Assembly (NCBI GenBank): GCA_964582875.1
Contig: CAZOTZ010000091.1
Span: 1-5,427 of the forward strand
DNA: 5,427 nt
Source: JAADDV01 sp964582875
Lineage (GTDB): Bacteria > Aquificota > Aquificia > Aquificales > Hydrogenothermaceae
Reading direction: 5' to 3'
In this document: positions 1-5,427 of the stretch, piece after piece
Layout: each line of letters opens with the position of its first letter
Numbering within the stretch: the first letter of the stretch is position 1
Made by a program: the position numbers and the translations under genes
The notes under the pieces: generated by a model
The model's database searches: none
Told to the model about the DNA's origin: nothing
Seen by the model: only the letters and a program-made list of their open reading frames with translations

Positions 1-35
1 AAAAACTTGCGAAGCTCCAGAAGCCATTTAAATAG
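1..35 (+). other. Possible 3' end of a convergent gene (frame ambiguous)
   Basis: Two plus-strand frames are open from the window edge and stop just before the tadA stop codon. One ends in ...KLAKLQKPFK with TAG at 33-35. The other ends in ...KTCEAPEAI with TAA at 29-31. Either would be a normal tail for a gene converging on tadA with a gap of about 10 nt. About ten codons are too few to choose a frame or name a family, and the bases could also be plain intergenic sequence. I favour the first frame slightly because of its basic C-terminus. Confidence 0.25.
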
Positions 36-42
36 CACATTT

Positions 43-507
43 TTACAAAATCTTTTCCCTTTTTTTTCTAAAAAAATCCCTTAAAATTTGAGAAGATTTG
101 CTGTGTTCAATATATCTGTACTCAACTTTAAAAGGGAAAAGCCCTTTATCAAAAAGTTTTGCCTTGCTTACTACAGCACCTCCCTTTTCATCTTTAGCCC
201 CGAAAACAACTCTGTTTATCCTTGCCTGCATTATCGCTCCTGTACACATAACACACGGTTCAACAGTTATGTAGATACTACAACCATCTAATCTCCAGTT
301 ATGGATATTTTTACAGGCTTCTTCTATTGCTACTATCTCTGCGTGGTATATTGCATTTCCTCTGTTAATCCTAAGGTTATGACCTCTGCCTATTATCTGG
401 TTATTCCTTACAATAACAGCTCCTATAGGTACTTCATCTTTTTCATAAGCTTTTAAAGCTTCTTTATAAGCCTCTTCAAGGAAAAGGATATCTTTATCCG
501 ATTGCAT
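43..507 (-). CDS. tadA: tRNA adenosine(34) deaminase TadA
   Basis: TadA converts adenosine to inosine at wobble position 34 of tRNA-Arg(ACG) in the cytoplasm, letting one tRNA read CGU, CGC and CGA. The 154-residue protein covers the whole cytidine/deoxycytidylate deaminase fold. The zinc ligands and catalytic Glu are visible as H55-A-E57 and P84-C85-V-M-C88. Other family marks are EVPIGAVIV (residues 25-33), the Asn in RGHN (N44) and the RVVFGAKD segment ending in D106, which matches a tRNA-contacting Asp in E. coli TadA. The C-terminal helix DFFRKKR is also typical. The usual DPTA just before HAE is NAIY here, a variation outside the catalytic residues. The ATG at 505-507 overlaps the end of glnE by 14 nt. 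Only a weak AGAG sits 3 nt upstream, and a better GGAG lies about 19 nt away, so translation is probably coupled to glnE. Length and motifs make the identity secure. Confidence 0.96.
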   Translation of the reverse strand: MQSDKDILFLEEAYKEALKAYEKDEVPIGAVIVRNNQIIGRGHNLRINRGNAIYHAEIVAIEEACKNIHNWRLDGCSIYITVEPCVMCTGAIMQARINRVVFGAKDEKGGAVVSKAKLFDKGLFPFKVEYRYIEHSKSSQILRDFFRKKREKIL

Positions 508-3223
508 TTTCTCTAAGTATCTTTATCTCCCTTAGAAATATCTTTCTATTTTCTTCTTTTACCTGTTTTAATCTATCCCAGAGGTTTGAAGGTTCCATTC
601 CAAAGGAATGGGAAATCCTGTAAAGAAAAGGAGAGTTTTCGTATATTTTTGAAATACCTATTCCTTTAATCATTCTTAGTCTTGCTTCAACTTCCCTTAA
701 AAATATGTAGTTTTCAAGAAGATGTGGATAGTGTTTTTCAACTATTTTCAACACATTTGTCTCCCTTTGCTCTGTCTGTATTATCTTTAGCTGTGCAAGA
801 AACTCTATATCTGTGATACCTCCCTTCCCAAGTTTTATATCCATCTCTGAAGGAATTTCCTTTACAAGCCCTTCAAGGTTTAACCTCATTTCAAAAATAC
901 TGTTTATAAAATCTTTTGTTATATATTCACCAAAAAGAAATTCCTTTATAATTTTTTCCATCTTTTCTGCCACAGATTTATCCCCGGCTATAAAGCGGGC
1001 TTTTGTCCATGCCAGTCTTTCCCAGGGTCTTGCCTCTTTTTTAAAGTAGTTTTCATAAAAAGATAATGTTGGAGCAAGTTCCCCTGCTTTTCCAAAAGGT
1101 CTAAGTCTTAAATCAAGCTGATAAAGGATTCCTTCCCTTGAGTATGATGTTAAAAGTTTTACTATCTCGGCAGGCTTTGATATAAATCTGTTTTTACTTT
1201 CTTCGTTAACAAAAACAAAAATTAAATCAAGGTCAGAGCCTATATTCATTTCTCTACTGCCAAGCTTTCCAAGGGCAAAAACAGCAAAATTTTTTCCTTC
1301 AATGAAGTTATAAATATTTTCAATTATGTAATCCCCAAGATTTGATAGAGCTTCATTTAGCTGAATTAGTCTTTCTTTTCCATTTCTGTGGTGTATCTGG
1401 GATAAATACTTGAGAGATGTCAAAACCTCAACTATCTTTTTTAATTTTTTCAATCTGTCTATAAACGGTAAATCACCTTCTAATACAGCAACTTCTTTAT
1501 CAAAATCTTCTTTTTTAACTGGGACTTCTTCTACTCCAAAAGCCCAGTCAAGTAGCTCTTCATCTTTCGCCATAAGGTCTGATATGTAGTCTGACAGTTT
1601 TGCTATTGAAAGGATAAAATCAACAAGCTTAGGATTTTGTTCAATTGCTGAAGCGAAAATTCTAAGCATTTTACCTTCAATTAAAAGCTTAGACAGGTTA
1701 AGTAGAAAATCTTCCCTATCAGGAAACTCTTTTAGCTTTTTTTCTAAAACAGGGATGTACATAAAGAGAGTTTCTTTCCAGTGCCCTGCAAGCTCAACAT
1801 ACTCTTTACTGAAAAAAATATCTTTAAATCTTTCTATAGCCCATTTACCTTCCTTAAAACCAAGTCCAGAAAGGTAATCAATAGCTTCTTCTTCCTGTTG
1901 TTTCGTAAGTATGTACCTTTGAAGTGGTGTTAGTTTTACATCTACAGAAGGTGTTAAACCTGAGAATATATCCCTTACTTTTTTTCTGTAAAACTCAAGT
2001 TTTTTCAAAAACTCCTCTGAAGAGTTAAATCCCATTTTAAAGGCATATTCTTCAGCTTTTTCAATAAAAAATGTCTGGGTCTGGACACAGTTATCAATCT
2101 GTATGATATGTTCTAAGTTTCTGTAAAACAGATAGGCTTCCTTTAAAAGGTTTGCTTCTTTTTCCTGTATTATCTTTTTGTCTTTTAGCTTTTCAATCGC
2201 TTTAAGTATGTTTCTTTCCCTTAGTTGTTCTTCTTTTCCTCCGTGTATAAGGAGCAAAATCTGAACGAAAAACTCTATCTCCCTTATTCCACCTTCTCCT
2301 CTTTTTACATCCCACTGACCTATTTTCTTCTTCTTCGCTTCTTCTTCTATAAGCTTTTTCATCTCCACTATTTCTTCAAAAACTTCTTCGCCTGTAGATT
2401 TTCTATAAACAAAAGGAGTGATTATATCTATAAAATGTTTAGATGTTTCTTCACTTCCGCCACAGTGTCTTGCTTTTATAAGCATATGTCTTTCCCATGT
2501 TCTACCGTGGGTCCAGTAGTAGTACTCAACAGCAGGAAGGGAGTAAGCTATAAATCCTTTACTACCTTCAGGTCTTAGGTCTAAGTCAACAATCCATGGG
2601 GTTCCTTCAAAGGTCTTTTTTGATAAGTATTTAGTGGTTTCTGTAAAAACAGAGATAAAAAACTCCCTGTTTGAGATACCTTTTTCTGTTTTTCCCTCAT
2701 CATCGTACACATACATAACATCAACGTCTGAGTAGTAGTTAAGCTCAAGTCCTCCAAGCTTACCAAGAGCTATAATACTCCCTTTTGCTTCCTTTCCATC
2801 CTGTCTAAACGGTTTTCCATATCTGGCGATATTTTTGTTTAAAGCCCTTTGAAAAGCAACTTCAAAACAGGCATCTGCCAGATAGGAGTACTCTTCCCAT
2901 AATTTTTCAGGAGGTTCTGTTTTGTATATATCTTTTGAAACAATTCTTCCTAAATGTTTCATTTTAAAATAGGCAAGCTTTAAAGGAAACTCATTCTCAG
3001 GAACATCAACAAGGGACAAAGCTTCTTTAACTAATTTTTCTCTTCCATAAAGGGGTTTATCAATGTTTTCATAAAAAAAATCAAGTTCCTCAGGGTGTCT
3101 GAACAGAAAATCTGTTAAGCATGATGAGTAAATAGATATTTTTTTTAAAAGTGAAAGCTTTTCTTCAGGGAGGGAGTCAAGGAAGTCTTTTTTCAACATT
3201 TCAAACTTAGAAAGCCTTTCCAT
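494..3223 (-). CDS. glnE: Bifunctional glutamine synthetase adenylyltransferase/adenylyl-removing enzyme GlnE
   Basis: GlnE controls glutamine synthetase by attaching AMP to, or removing it from, a Tyr of each subunit, in response to glutamine and PII protein. The protein has 909 residues, close to the roughly 945 of E. coli GlnE, and both nucleotidyltransferase halves are present. The N-terminal, adenylyl-removing half has GKLGG (154-158), S165-D166-V-D168 and VDLDLRPEG (212-220), then WERHMLIKAR (243-252) and the GGIREIEF helix region (311-318). The C-terminal, adenylylating half has GKLGS (652-656), S663-D664-L-D666, LDLRLRPFG (703-711), WERLAWTKAR (734-743) and GGITDIEF (801-808). One difference is Asp215 where many homologues have Arg in VDLRLRP. 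The ATG is preceded by GAGGT at 3230-3234 with a 6-nt spacer, which fixes the start. It is the first gene of an operon with tadA and is divergent from the protease gene. By family knowledge its target would be GlnA, which is not in this window. Confidence 0.97.
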   Translation of the reverse strand: MERLSKFEMLKKDFLDSLPEEKLSLLKKISIYSSCLTDFLFRHPEELDFFYENIDKPLYGREKLVKEALSLVDVPENEFPLKLAYFKMKHLGRIVSKDIYKTEPPEKLWEEYSYLADACFEVAFQRALNKNIARYGKPFRQDGKEAKGSIIALGKLGGLELNYYSDVDVMYVYDDEGKTEKGISNREFFISVFTETTKYLSKKTFEGTPWIVDLDLRPEGSKGFIAYSLPAVEYYYWTHGRTWERHMLIKARHCGGSEETSKHFIDIITPFVYRKSTGEEVFEEIVEMKKLIEEEAKKKKIGQWDVKRGEGGIREIEFFVQILLLIHGGKEEQLRERNILKAIEKLKDKKIIQEKEANLLKEAYLFYRNLEHIIQIDNCVQTQTFFIEKAEEYAFKMGFNSSEEFLKKLEFYRKKVRDIFSGLTPSVDVKLTPLQRYILTKQQEEEAIDYLSGLGFKEGKWAIERFKDIFFSKEYVELAGHWKETLFMYIPVLEKKLKEFPDREDFLLNLSKLLIEGKMLRIFASAIEQNPKLVDFILSIAKLSDYISDLMAKDEELLDWAFGVEEVPVKKEDFDKEVAVLEGDLPFIDRLKKLKKIVEVLTSLKYLSQIHHRNGKERLIQLNEALSNLGDYIIENIYNFIEGKNFAVFALGKLGSREMNIGSDLDLIFVFVNEESKNRFISKPAEIVKLLTSYSREGILYQLDLRLRPFGKAGELAPTLSFYENYFKKEARPWERLAWTKARFIAGDKSVAEKMEKIIKEFLFGEYITKDFINSIFEMRLNLEGLVKEIPSEMDIKLGKGGITDIEFLAQLKIIQTEQRETNVLKIVEKHYPHLLENYIFLREVEARLRMIKGIGISKIYENSPFLYRISHSFGMEPSNLWDRLKQVKEENRKIFLREIKILRENAIG

Positions 3224-3249
3224 AAATCTACCTCACACAAAAAGCAGAA

Positions 3250-3265
3250 TGATATAATTTATATC
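3250..3265. promoter_or_regulatory. Symmetric divergent promoter core for glnE-tadA (-) and the Deg protease gene (+)
   Basis: On the plus strand, TG at 3250-3251, one spacer base and a perfect TATAAT at 3253-3258 make an ideal extended -10 element. The expected start is near 3265, giving a leader of about 48 nt before the protease ATG. On the minus strand, TATAAA (3263 down to 3258) could serve glnE, with a start near 3251 and a leader of about 28 nt that still contains its GAGGT ribosome site. The two -10 elements are arms of one perfect inverted repeat, GATATAA (3251-3257), T, TTATATC (3259-3265). No good -35 hexamer is visible on either side. The plus-strand call is stronger than the minus-strand call, which lacks the extended TG. 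Confidence 0.6.
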
Positions 3266-3276
3266 TCAAAAACTAT

Positions 3277-3296
3277 TAACATAAATATTAATGTTA
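3277..3296. promoter_or_regulatory. 20-bp near-palindrome, possible operator or leader hairpin
   Basis: The outer arms TAACAT (3277-3282) and ATGTTA (3291-3296) are perfect inverted repeats. The centre AATATT (3284-3289) is itself palindromic, and only the pair 3283/3290 is mismatched. The element lies about 12 to 32 nt downstream of the predicted protease start site and just before its AGGAG. It would cover the -35 area of a minus-strand glnE promoter, so a bound dimer could affect both operons. In RNA the arms could form a weak 6-bp stem. I do not recognise the box of any known regulator. In DNA this AT-rich, symmetry by chance is possible. Confidence 0.35.
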
Positions 3297-3312
3297 TTAC
3301 TTAGGAGTATCA

Positions 3313-4386
3313 ATGAAAAGAAAAACAGTATTACTCCTTAGCCTGCTTCTTGTGTTTTCTTGTGATTGGAATAAGGAAGAAAAAAAAACAAAAGTAGAAG
3401 AAAAAAAACCTCCTATAGTTGAAATACAGGAAAGACTATCCTCAATTGTTGAAAAAGCAACACCGGGTATAGTCACTATTTTTACATACTCATCAAAAGA
3501 AGAACCTCCTGTCGCTTTCAATGCAGGAGACGAAGAAGCTTTTTCTGAAAATGAATCCCTTGGTTCAGGGTTTGTTTACAAAGAAGACAACGATTTTATG
3601 TATATTCTTACAAACGGTCATGTTATTGAAAAATCAGAAAATATTGTTGTTAAGTTTTATAACGGTGTAGAGGAGAAAGGAAAAATAGCAGGGATTGACC
3701 AGAAAAGTGACCTTGCAGTACTGAAAATAAAAAAAGACGAGAAAATATCCCACATAAAACCTCTTCCTTTAGGTTCAACAGAAAATCTAAAAGTTGGTTA
3801 TTTTGTTATTGCTGGAGGAAGCCCTTATAACCTTGGACATACATTTACATTTGGGATAATATCTGCACTCCATAGAAATCTTGGGATATCAACATATGAA
3901 AACTACATTCAGACAGACGCTGCTATAAATCCTGGTGACTCAGGTGGTCCCCTTTTAGACATAAATGGAAGGGTAGTAGGTGTAAACACAGCTATAATCC
4001 AGTCTGGACAGGGTCTCGGCTTTGCTATACCAATAGATGAAGCTAAATCTGTTGCAGACGAGCTTATAAAATACGGAAAAGTTAAAAGGGGATGGTTAGG
4101 TGTAATAGTTCAGGATTTAACACCTAAGCTAAAGAAAAAACTAAACGTTAAAATAGGTGTTTACATTGTGAAAGTTTTAAAAAACAGCCCAGCTTACAAA
4201 ATAGGATTGAAAAAGGGAGACGTTATCCTTTCTGTAAATGGAAAACAGATAAAAAACAGTCAGGATATCAAGTACATGCTTGCTAAAAGAAAACCAGATA
4301 CTGAAATAGTAATAAAAATTTACAGAAAAGGAAAAATTTTTGAGAAAAAAGCTGTATTAGGCGAAATGTTAGACAAAGGAATATAA
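3313..4386 (+). CDS. HtrA/Deg-family periplasmic serine protease, single PDZ, predicted lipoprotein
   Basis: This is a trypsin-fold quality-control protease (S1C family) expected to cut misfolded envelope proteins. Residues 1-17 form a lipoprotein signal: basic MKRK, a Leu/Val core and the lipobox L-V-F-S-C17 (Phe at -2 is less usual). Asp18 follows the Cys. A Lys/Glu-rich tether runs to about residue 38. The protease domain spans about 40-250 with the triad His103 (TNGHVI), Asp133 (KSDLAVLKI) and Ser210 (GDSGGPL), plus VNTAI and GLGFAIP downstream. One PDZ domain follows at about 258-350, starting with the peptide-binding loop GWLGV (260-264) and containing KKGDVILSVNG. At 357 residues there is no room for a second PDZ, so the layout matches DegS or single-PDZ HtrA rather than two-PDZ DegP. 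AGGAG at 3303-3307, 5 nt before the ATG, supports the start. It is divergent from glnE and followed 63 nt later by a sigma factor gene. Family and active site are secure; the substrate is unknown. Confidence 0.95.
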   Translation: MKRKTVLLLSLLLVFSCDWNKEEKKTKVEEKKPPIVEIQERLSSIVEKATPGIVTIFTYSSKEEPPVAFNAGDEEAFSENESLGSGFVYKEDNDFMYILTNGHVIEKSENIVVKFYNGVEEKGKIAGIDQKSDLAVLKIKKDEKISHIKPLPLGSTENLKVGYFVIAGGSPYNLGHTFTFGIISALHRNLGISTYENYIQTDAAINPGDSGGPLLDINGRVVGVNTAIIQSGQGLGFAIPIDEAKSVADELIKYGKVKRGWLGVIVQDLTPKLKKKLNVKIGVYIVKVLKNSPAYKIGLKKGDVILSVNGKQIKNSQDIKYMLAKRKPDTEIVIKIYRKGKIFEKKAVLGEMLDKGI

Positions 4387-4399
4387 TGTGTAGTAAAAT
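4370..4399 (+). promoter_or_regulatory. Candidate promoter for the sigma factor gene inside the protease 3' end
   Basis: TAGACA (4370-4375, five of six matches to TTGACA) and TAAAAT (4394-4399, five of six to TATAAT) are separated by 18 nt. The start would be near 4406, about 44 nt ahead of the sigma ATG. A perfect TATAAT also lies at 4382-4387, across the protease stop codon, but without a fitting -35 or extended TG. Such matches arise by chance in AT-rich DNA. Read-through from the protease promoter is equally possible because no terminator separates the genes. Confidence 0.35.
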
Positions 4400-4449
4400 G
4401 CAGAAATAAACGAATAAGTTGAGGGCTTTTTTACCTTTGGAGTTTTGTA

Positions 4450-5307
4450 ATGAAGAAATTAACCTATGAAAAAGGAATTACTTACTACCTGAAACTCATC
4501 TCAAAAATCCCCCTTCTTTCTGCAGAAGAGGAAAAAGAGATAGCCCAGAAAGCCAAGGAAGGAGATAAAGAAGCCCTTGAAAAACTTATAAAATCTAATC
4601 TTCGTTTTGTTGTAAACGTTGCAAAAAACTACACCGGTTATGGTATTCCCTTTCAGGAGTTAATATCAGCAGGAAACATAGGTCTTATTGAAGCAGCAAA
4701 AAGGTTTGACCCTGAAAGAGGTGTAAGATTTATCTCTTATGCTATATGGTGGATAAAACAATCTATTCTTCAAACAATTCAGAACCAAAAGGACATAATC
4801 AAAATTCCCCAAAAAACACAAAACCTGTCTATAAAAATAGACACTGCTTACCTCTCTTTAAAAGAAGAGTTAAATAGAGAACCTAAATACAGCGAGATAA
4901 AACAGTTTTTAAAAGAAAAAGAGGGATTAGAGATAGACGAGGAAACAATAGAAAATTACCTGCTTATAAAAAGGCACTCTGTTTCCCTTGACATGCCTAT
5001 TGATTCAGAAGAAGGAACATTTTTTATAGACCTTGTAACAAAACACAGTACAAAAGATATTGAAGAAAATATAGTTAAAGAATCAATAAAAAAAGAGATA
5101 GACTATGTTCTTTCCCATCTTAATGAAAGGGAAAGGTACATAATAATCCACAGATTTGGACTTGACGATAATGAACCTAAAACACTGAGAGAGATTGGGA
5201 AAGACCTTGGAATATCAAGGGAAAGGGTAAGGCAGATAGAGATGAGGGCTTTAAAAAAGATAAGAGCCCTCGCAACAAAAAGACATTTAAAAGATTTACT
5301 CAGCTAA
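4450..5307 (+). CDS. Short sigma-70-family RNA polymerase sigma factor (RpoD/RpoS class, lacks region 1.1)
   Basis: This protein directs RNA polymerase core to promoters. Its 285 residues start directly at region 1.2 (YYLKLISKIPLLSAEEE, 12-28), so the acidic region 1.1 and the large non-conserved insert of E. coli RpoD are absent. Region 2.1-2.2 is SNLRFVVNVAKNY...ELISAGNIGLIEAAKRFD (49-87). Region 2.3-2.4 is GVRFISYAIWWIKQSILQTI (91-110), with the melting Trp pair W100-W101. Region 3 spans about 118-200. Region 4.2 is TLREIGKDLGISRERVRQIE (245-264), keeping the -35-reading R257-E258-x-x-R261. The RpoH-specific box after region 2.4 is not seen, and it is neither an ECF nor a FliA type. It could be a group 2 alternative sigma or a compact primary sigma like that of Bacteroidetes; the window cannot decide. 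GGAG at 4439-4442, 7 nt before the ATG, supports the start. It may be co-transcribed with the upstream protease gene. Its stop overlaps the stop of the convergent RND gene. Confidence 0.93.
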   Translation: MKKLTYEKGITYYLKLISKIPLLSAEEEKEIAQKAKEGDKEALEKLIKSNLRFVVNVAKNYTGYGIPFQELISAGNIGLIEAAKRFDPERGVRFISYAIWWIKQSILQTIQNQKDIIKIPQKTQNLSIKIDTAYLSLKEELNREPKYSEIKQFLKEKEGLEIDEETIENYLLIKRHSVSLDMPIDSEEGTFFIDLVTKHSTKDIEENIVKESIKKEIDYVLSHLNERERYIIIHRFGLDDNEPKTLREIGKDLGISRERVRQIEMRALKKIRALATKRHLKDLLS

Positions 5308-5427
5308 ACTTTTATCTTCTTCAGGAAGTAGTAAAGAAGAGGAACGTATATAAGTGTAAGGAATGTTCCTACTATAAGACCACCTATAGCCACAATTCCC
5401 AGAGGAGCTAATCTTTCAAGTCCTAAA
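5304..5427 (-). CDS. RND-family efflux transporter, C-terminal end (partial)
   Basis: The minus strand from the window edge reads 40 codons and then TAG (5306 down to 5304). The peptide contains ERLAPLGIVAIGGLIVGT followed by FLTLIYVPLLYYFLKKIKV and the stop. This matches the last transmembrane helix of the inner-membrane RND pump subunit: a Pro-Leu then an IGGL turn, a Thr-Leu step, a VP.LY motif and a short basic cytoplasmic tail. Such pumps use the proton gradient to export drugs (HAE1 type) or metal ions (CusA/CzcA type) through a tripartite envelope complex. The fragment is too short to choose between these. Its stop shares bases with the sigma factor stop on the other strand (4-nt convergent overlap), leaving no space for a shared terminator. 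Confidence 0.85.
   Translation of the reverse strand, partial: LGLERLAPLGIVAIGGLIVGTFLTLIYVPLLYYFLKKIKV

Noticed and set aside
1..20. Possible small hairpin plus T-run on the minus strand (GCTT-CGC-AAGT then TTT) as a tadA terminator
   Set aside because: The stem is only 4-5 bp, includes a G-T pair and lies at the window edge; too weak to call.
1..27. Minus-strand ATG at 25-27 opening a short frame (MASGASQVF) toward the window edge
   Set aside because: There is no ribosome binding site upstream, and only nine codons are visible. Convergent plus-strand tails fit at least as well.
2225..2578. Plus-strand open frame of 117 codons inside glnE
   Set aside because: It lies antisense to conserved GlnE motifs, has low-complexity Phe/Tyr/Ser composition and no ribosome site; it is a shadow of the coding strand.
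3297..3521. Minus-strand open frame opposite the start of the protease gene
   Set aside because: It overlaps the lipoprotein signal and protease domain start, has no family features, and is explained as a shadow.
4416..4432. GAGGGC followed by a run of T, resembling the tail of a Rho-independent terminator between the protease and sigma genes
   Set aside because: No upstream GCCCTC or other arm can pair with it, so there is no stem. It is more likely just leader sequence.
5311..5336. Short CTTC/GAAG inverted repeat after the sigma stop
   Set aside because: A 4-bp stem with a 2-nt loop and no T-run, inside the coding sequence of the RND gene; not a credible terminator.

Overview
The window is AT-rich (roughly one third G+C by eye) and its proteins are loaded with Lys, Glu and Ile. 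Together with a Gram-negative gene set (two-domain GlnE, periplasmic HtrA protease, RND pump), this suggests a thermophilic, low-GC, Gram-negative bacterium. My best guess is the Aquificota, family Hydrogenothermaceae (Persephonella/Sulfurihydrogenibium type). That placement is inferred from overall character, not from a database match.

Layout: there are four complete genes, one clear gene fragment at the right edge and one doubtful tail at the left edge. On the minus strand, transcribed leftward from about 3251, lie glnE (the two-domain glutamine synthetase adenylyltransferase/adenylyl-removing enzyme) and then tadA (the tRNA wobble adenosine deaminase). They overlap by 14 nt and form a two-gene operon. 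On the plus strand, transcribed rightward from about 3265, lies a single-PDZ HtrA/Deg serine protease with a lipoprotein signal. It is followed 63 nt later by a short sigma-70-family sigma factor without region 1.1. At the right edge, the last 40 codons of an RND efflux transporter run toward the sigma gene on the minus strand, and the two stop codons overlap. At the left edge, the first ~35 bases probably hold the 3' end of a convergent plus-strand gene, but the frame is ambiguous.

The most interesting region is the 89-bp divergent gap between glnE and the protease gene. A perfect 7-1-7 inverted repeat (GATATAA-T-TTATATC) places a plus-strand TATAAT, with an extended -10 TG, back to back with a minus-strand TATAAA, so one symmetric element could fire both ways. 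A second, 20-bp near-palindrome lies just downstream on the protease side and could be an operator or a leader hairpin.

Functionally, glnE-tadA joins nitrogen-assimilation control to tRNA modification. The protease-sigma pair looks like an envelope quality-control protease beside an alternative transcription factor. The protease is DegS-like in layout: membrane anchored, one PDZ domain, and Asp at lipoprotein position +2. The sigma factor keeps the -35-reading helix but has changed the residues that in E. coli sigma-70 read the -12 and extended -10 positions, so its promoter preference may differ. I found no mobile element, CRISPR array, tRNA/rRNA or convincing Rho-independent terminator, and no clear sign of a wholly new system.
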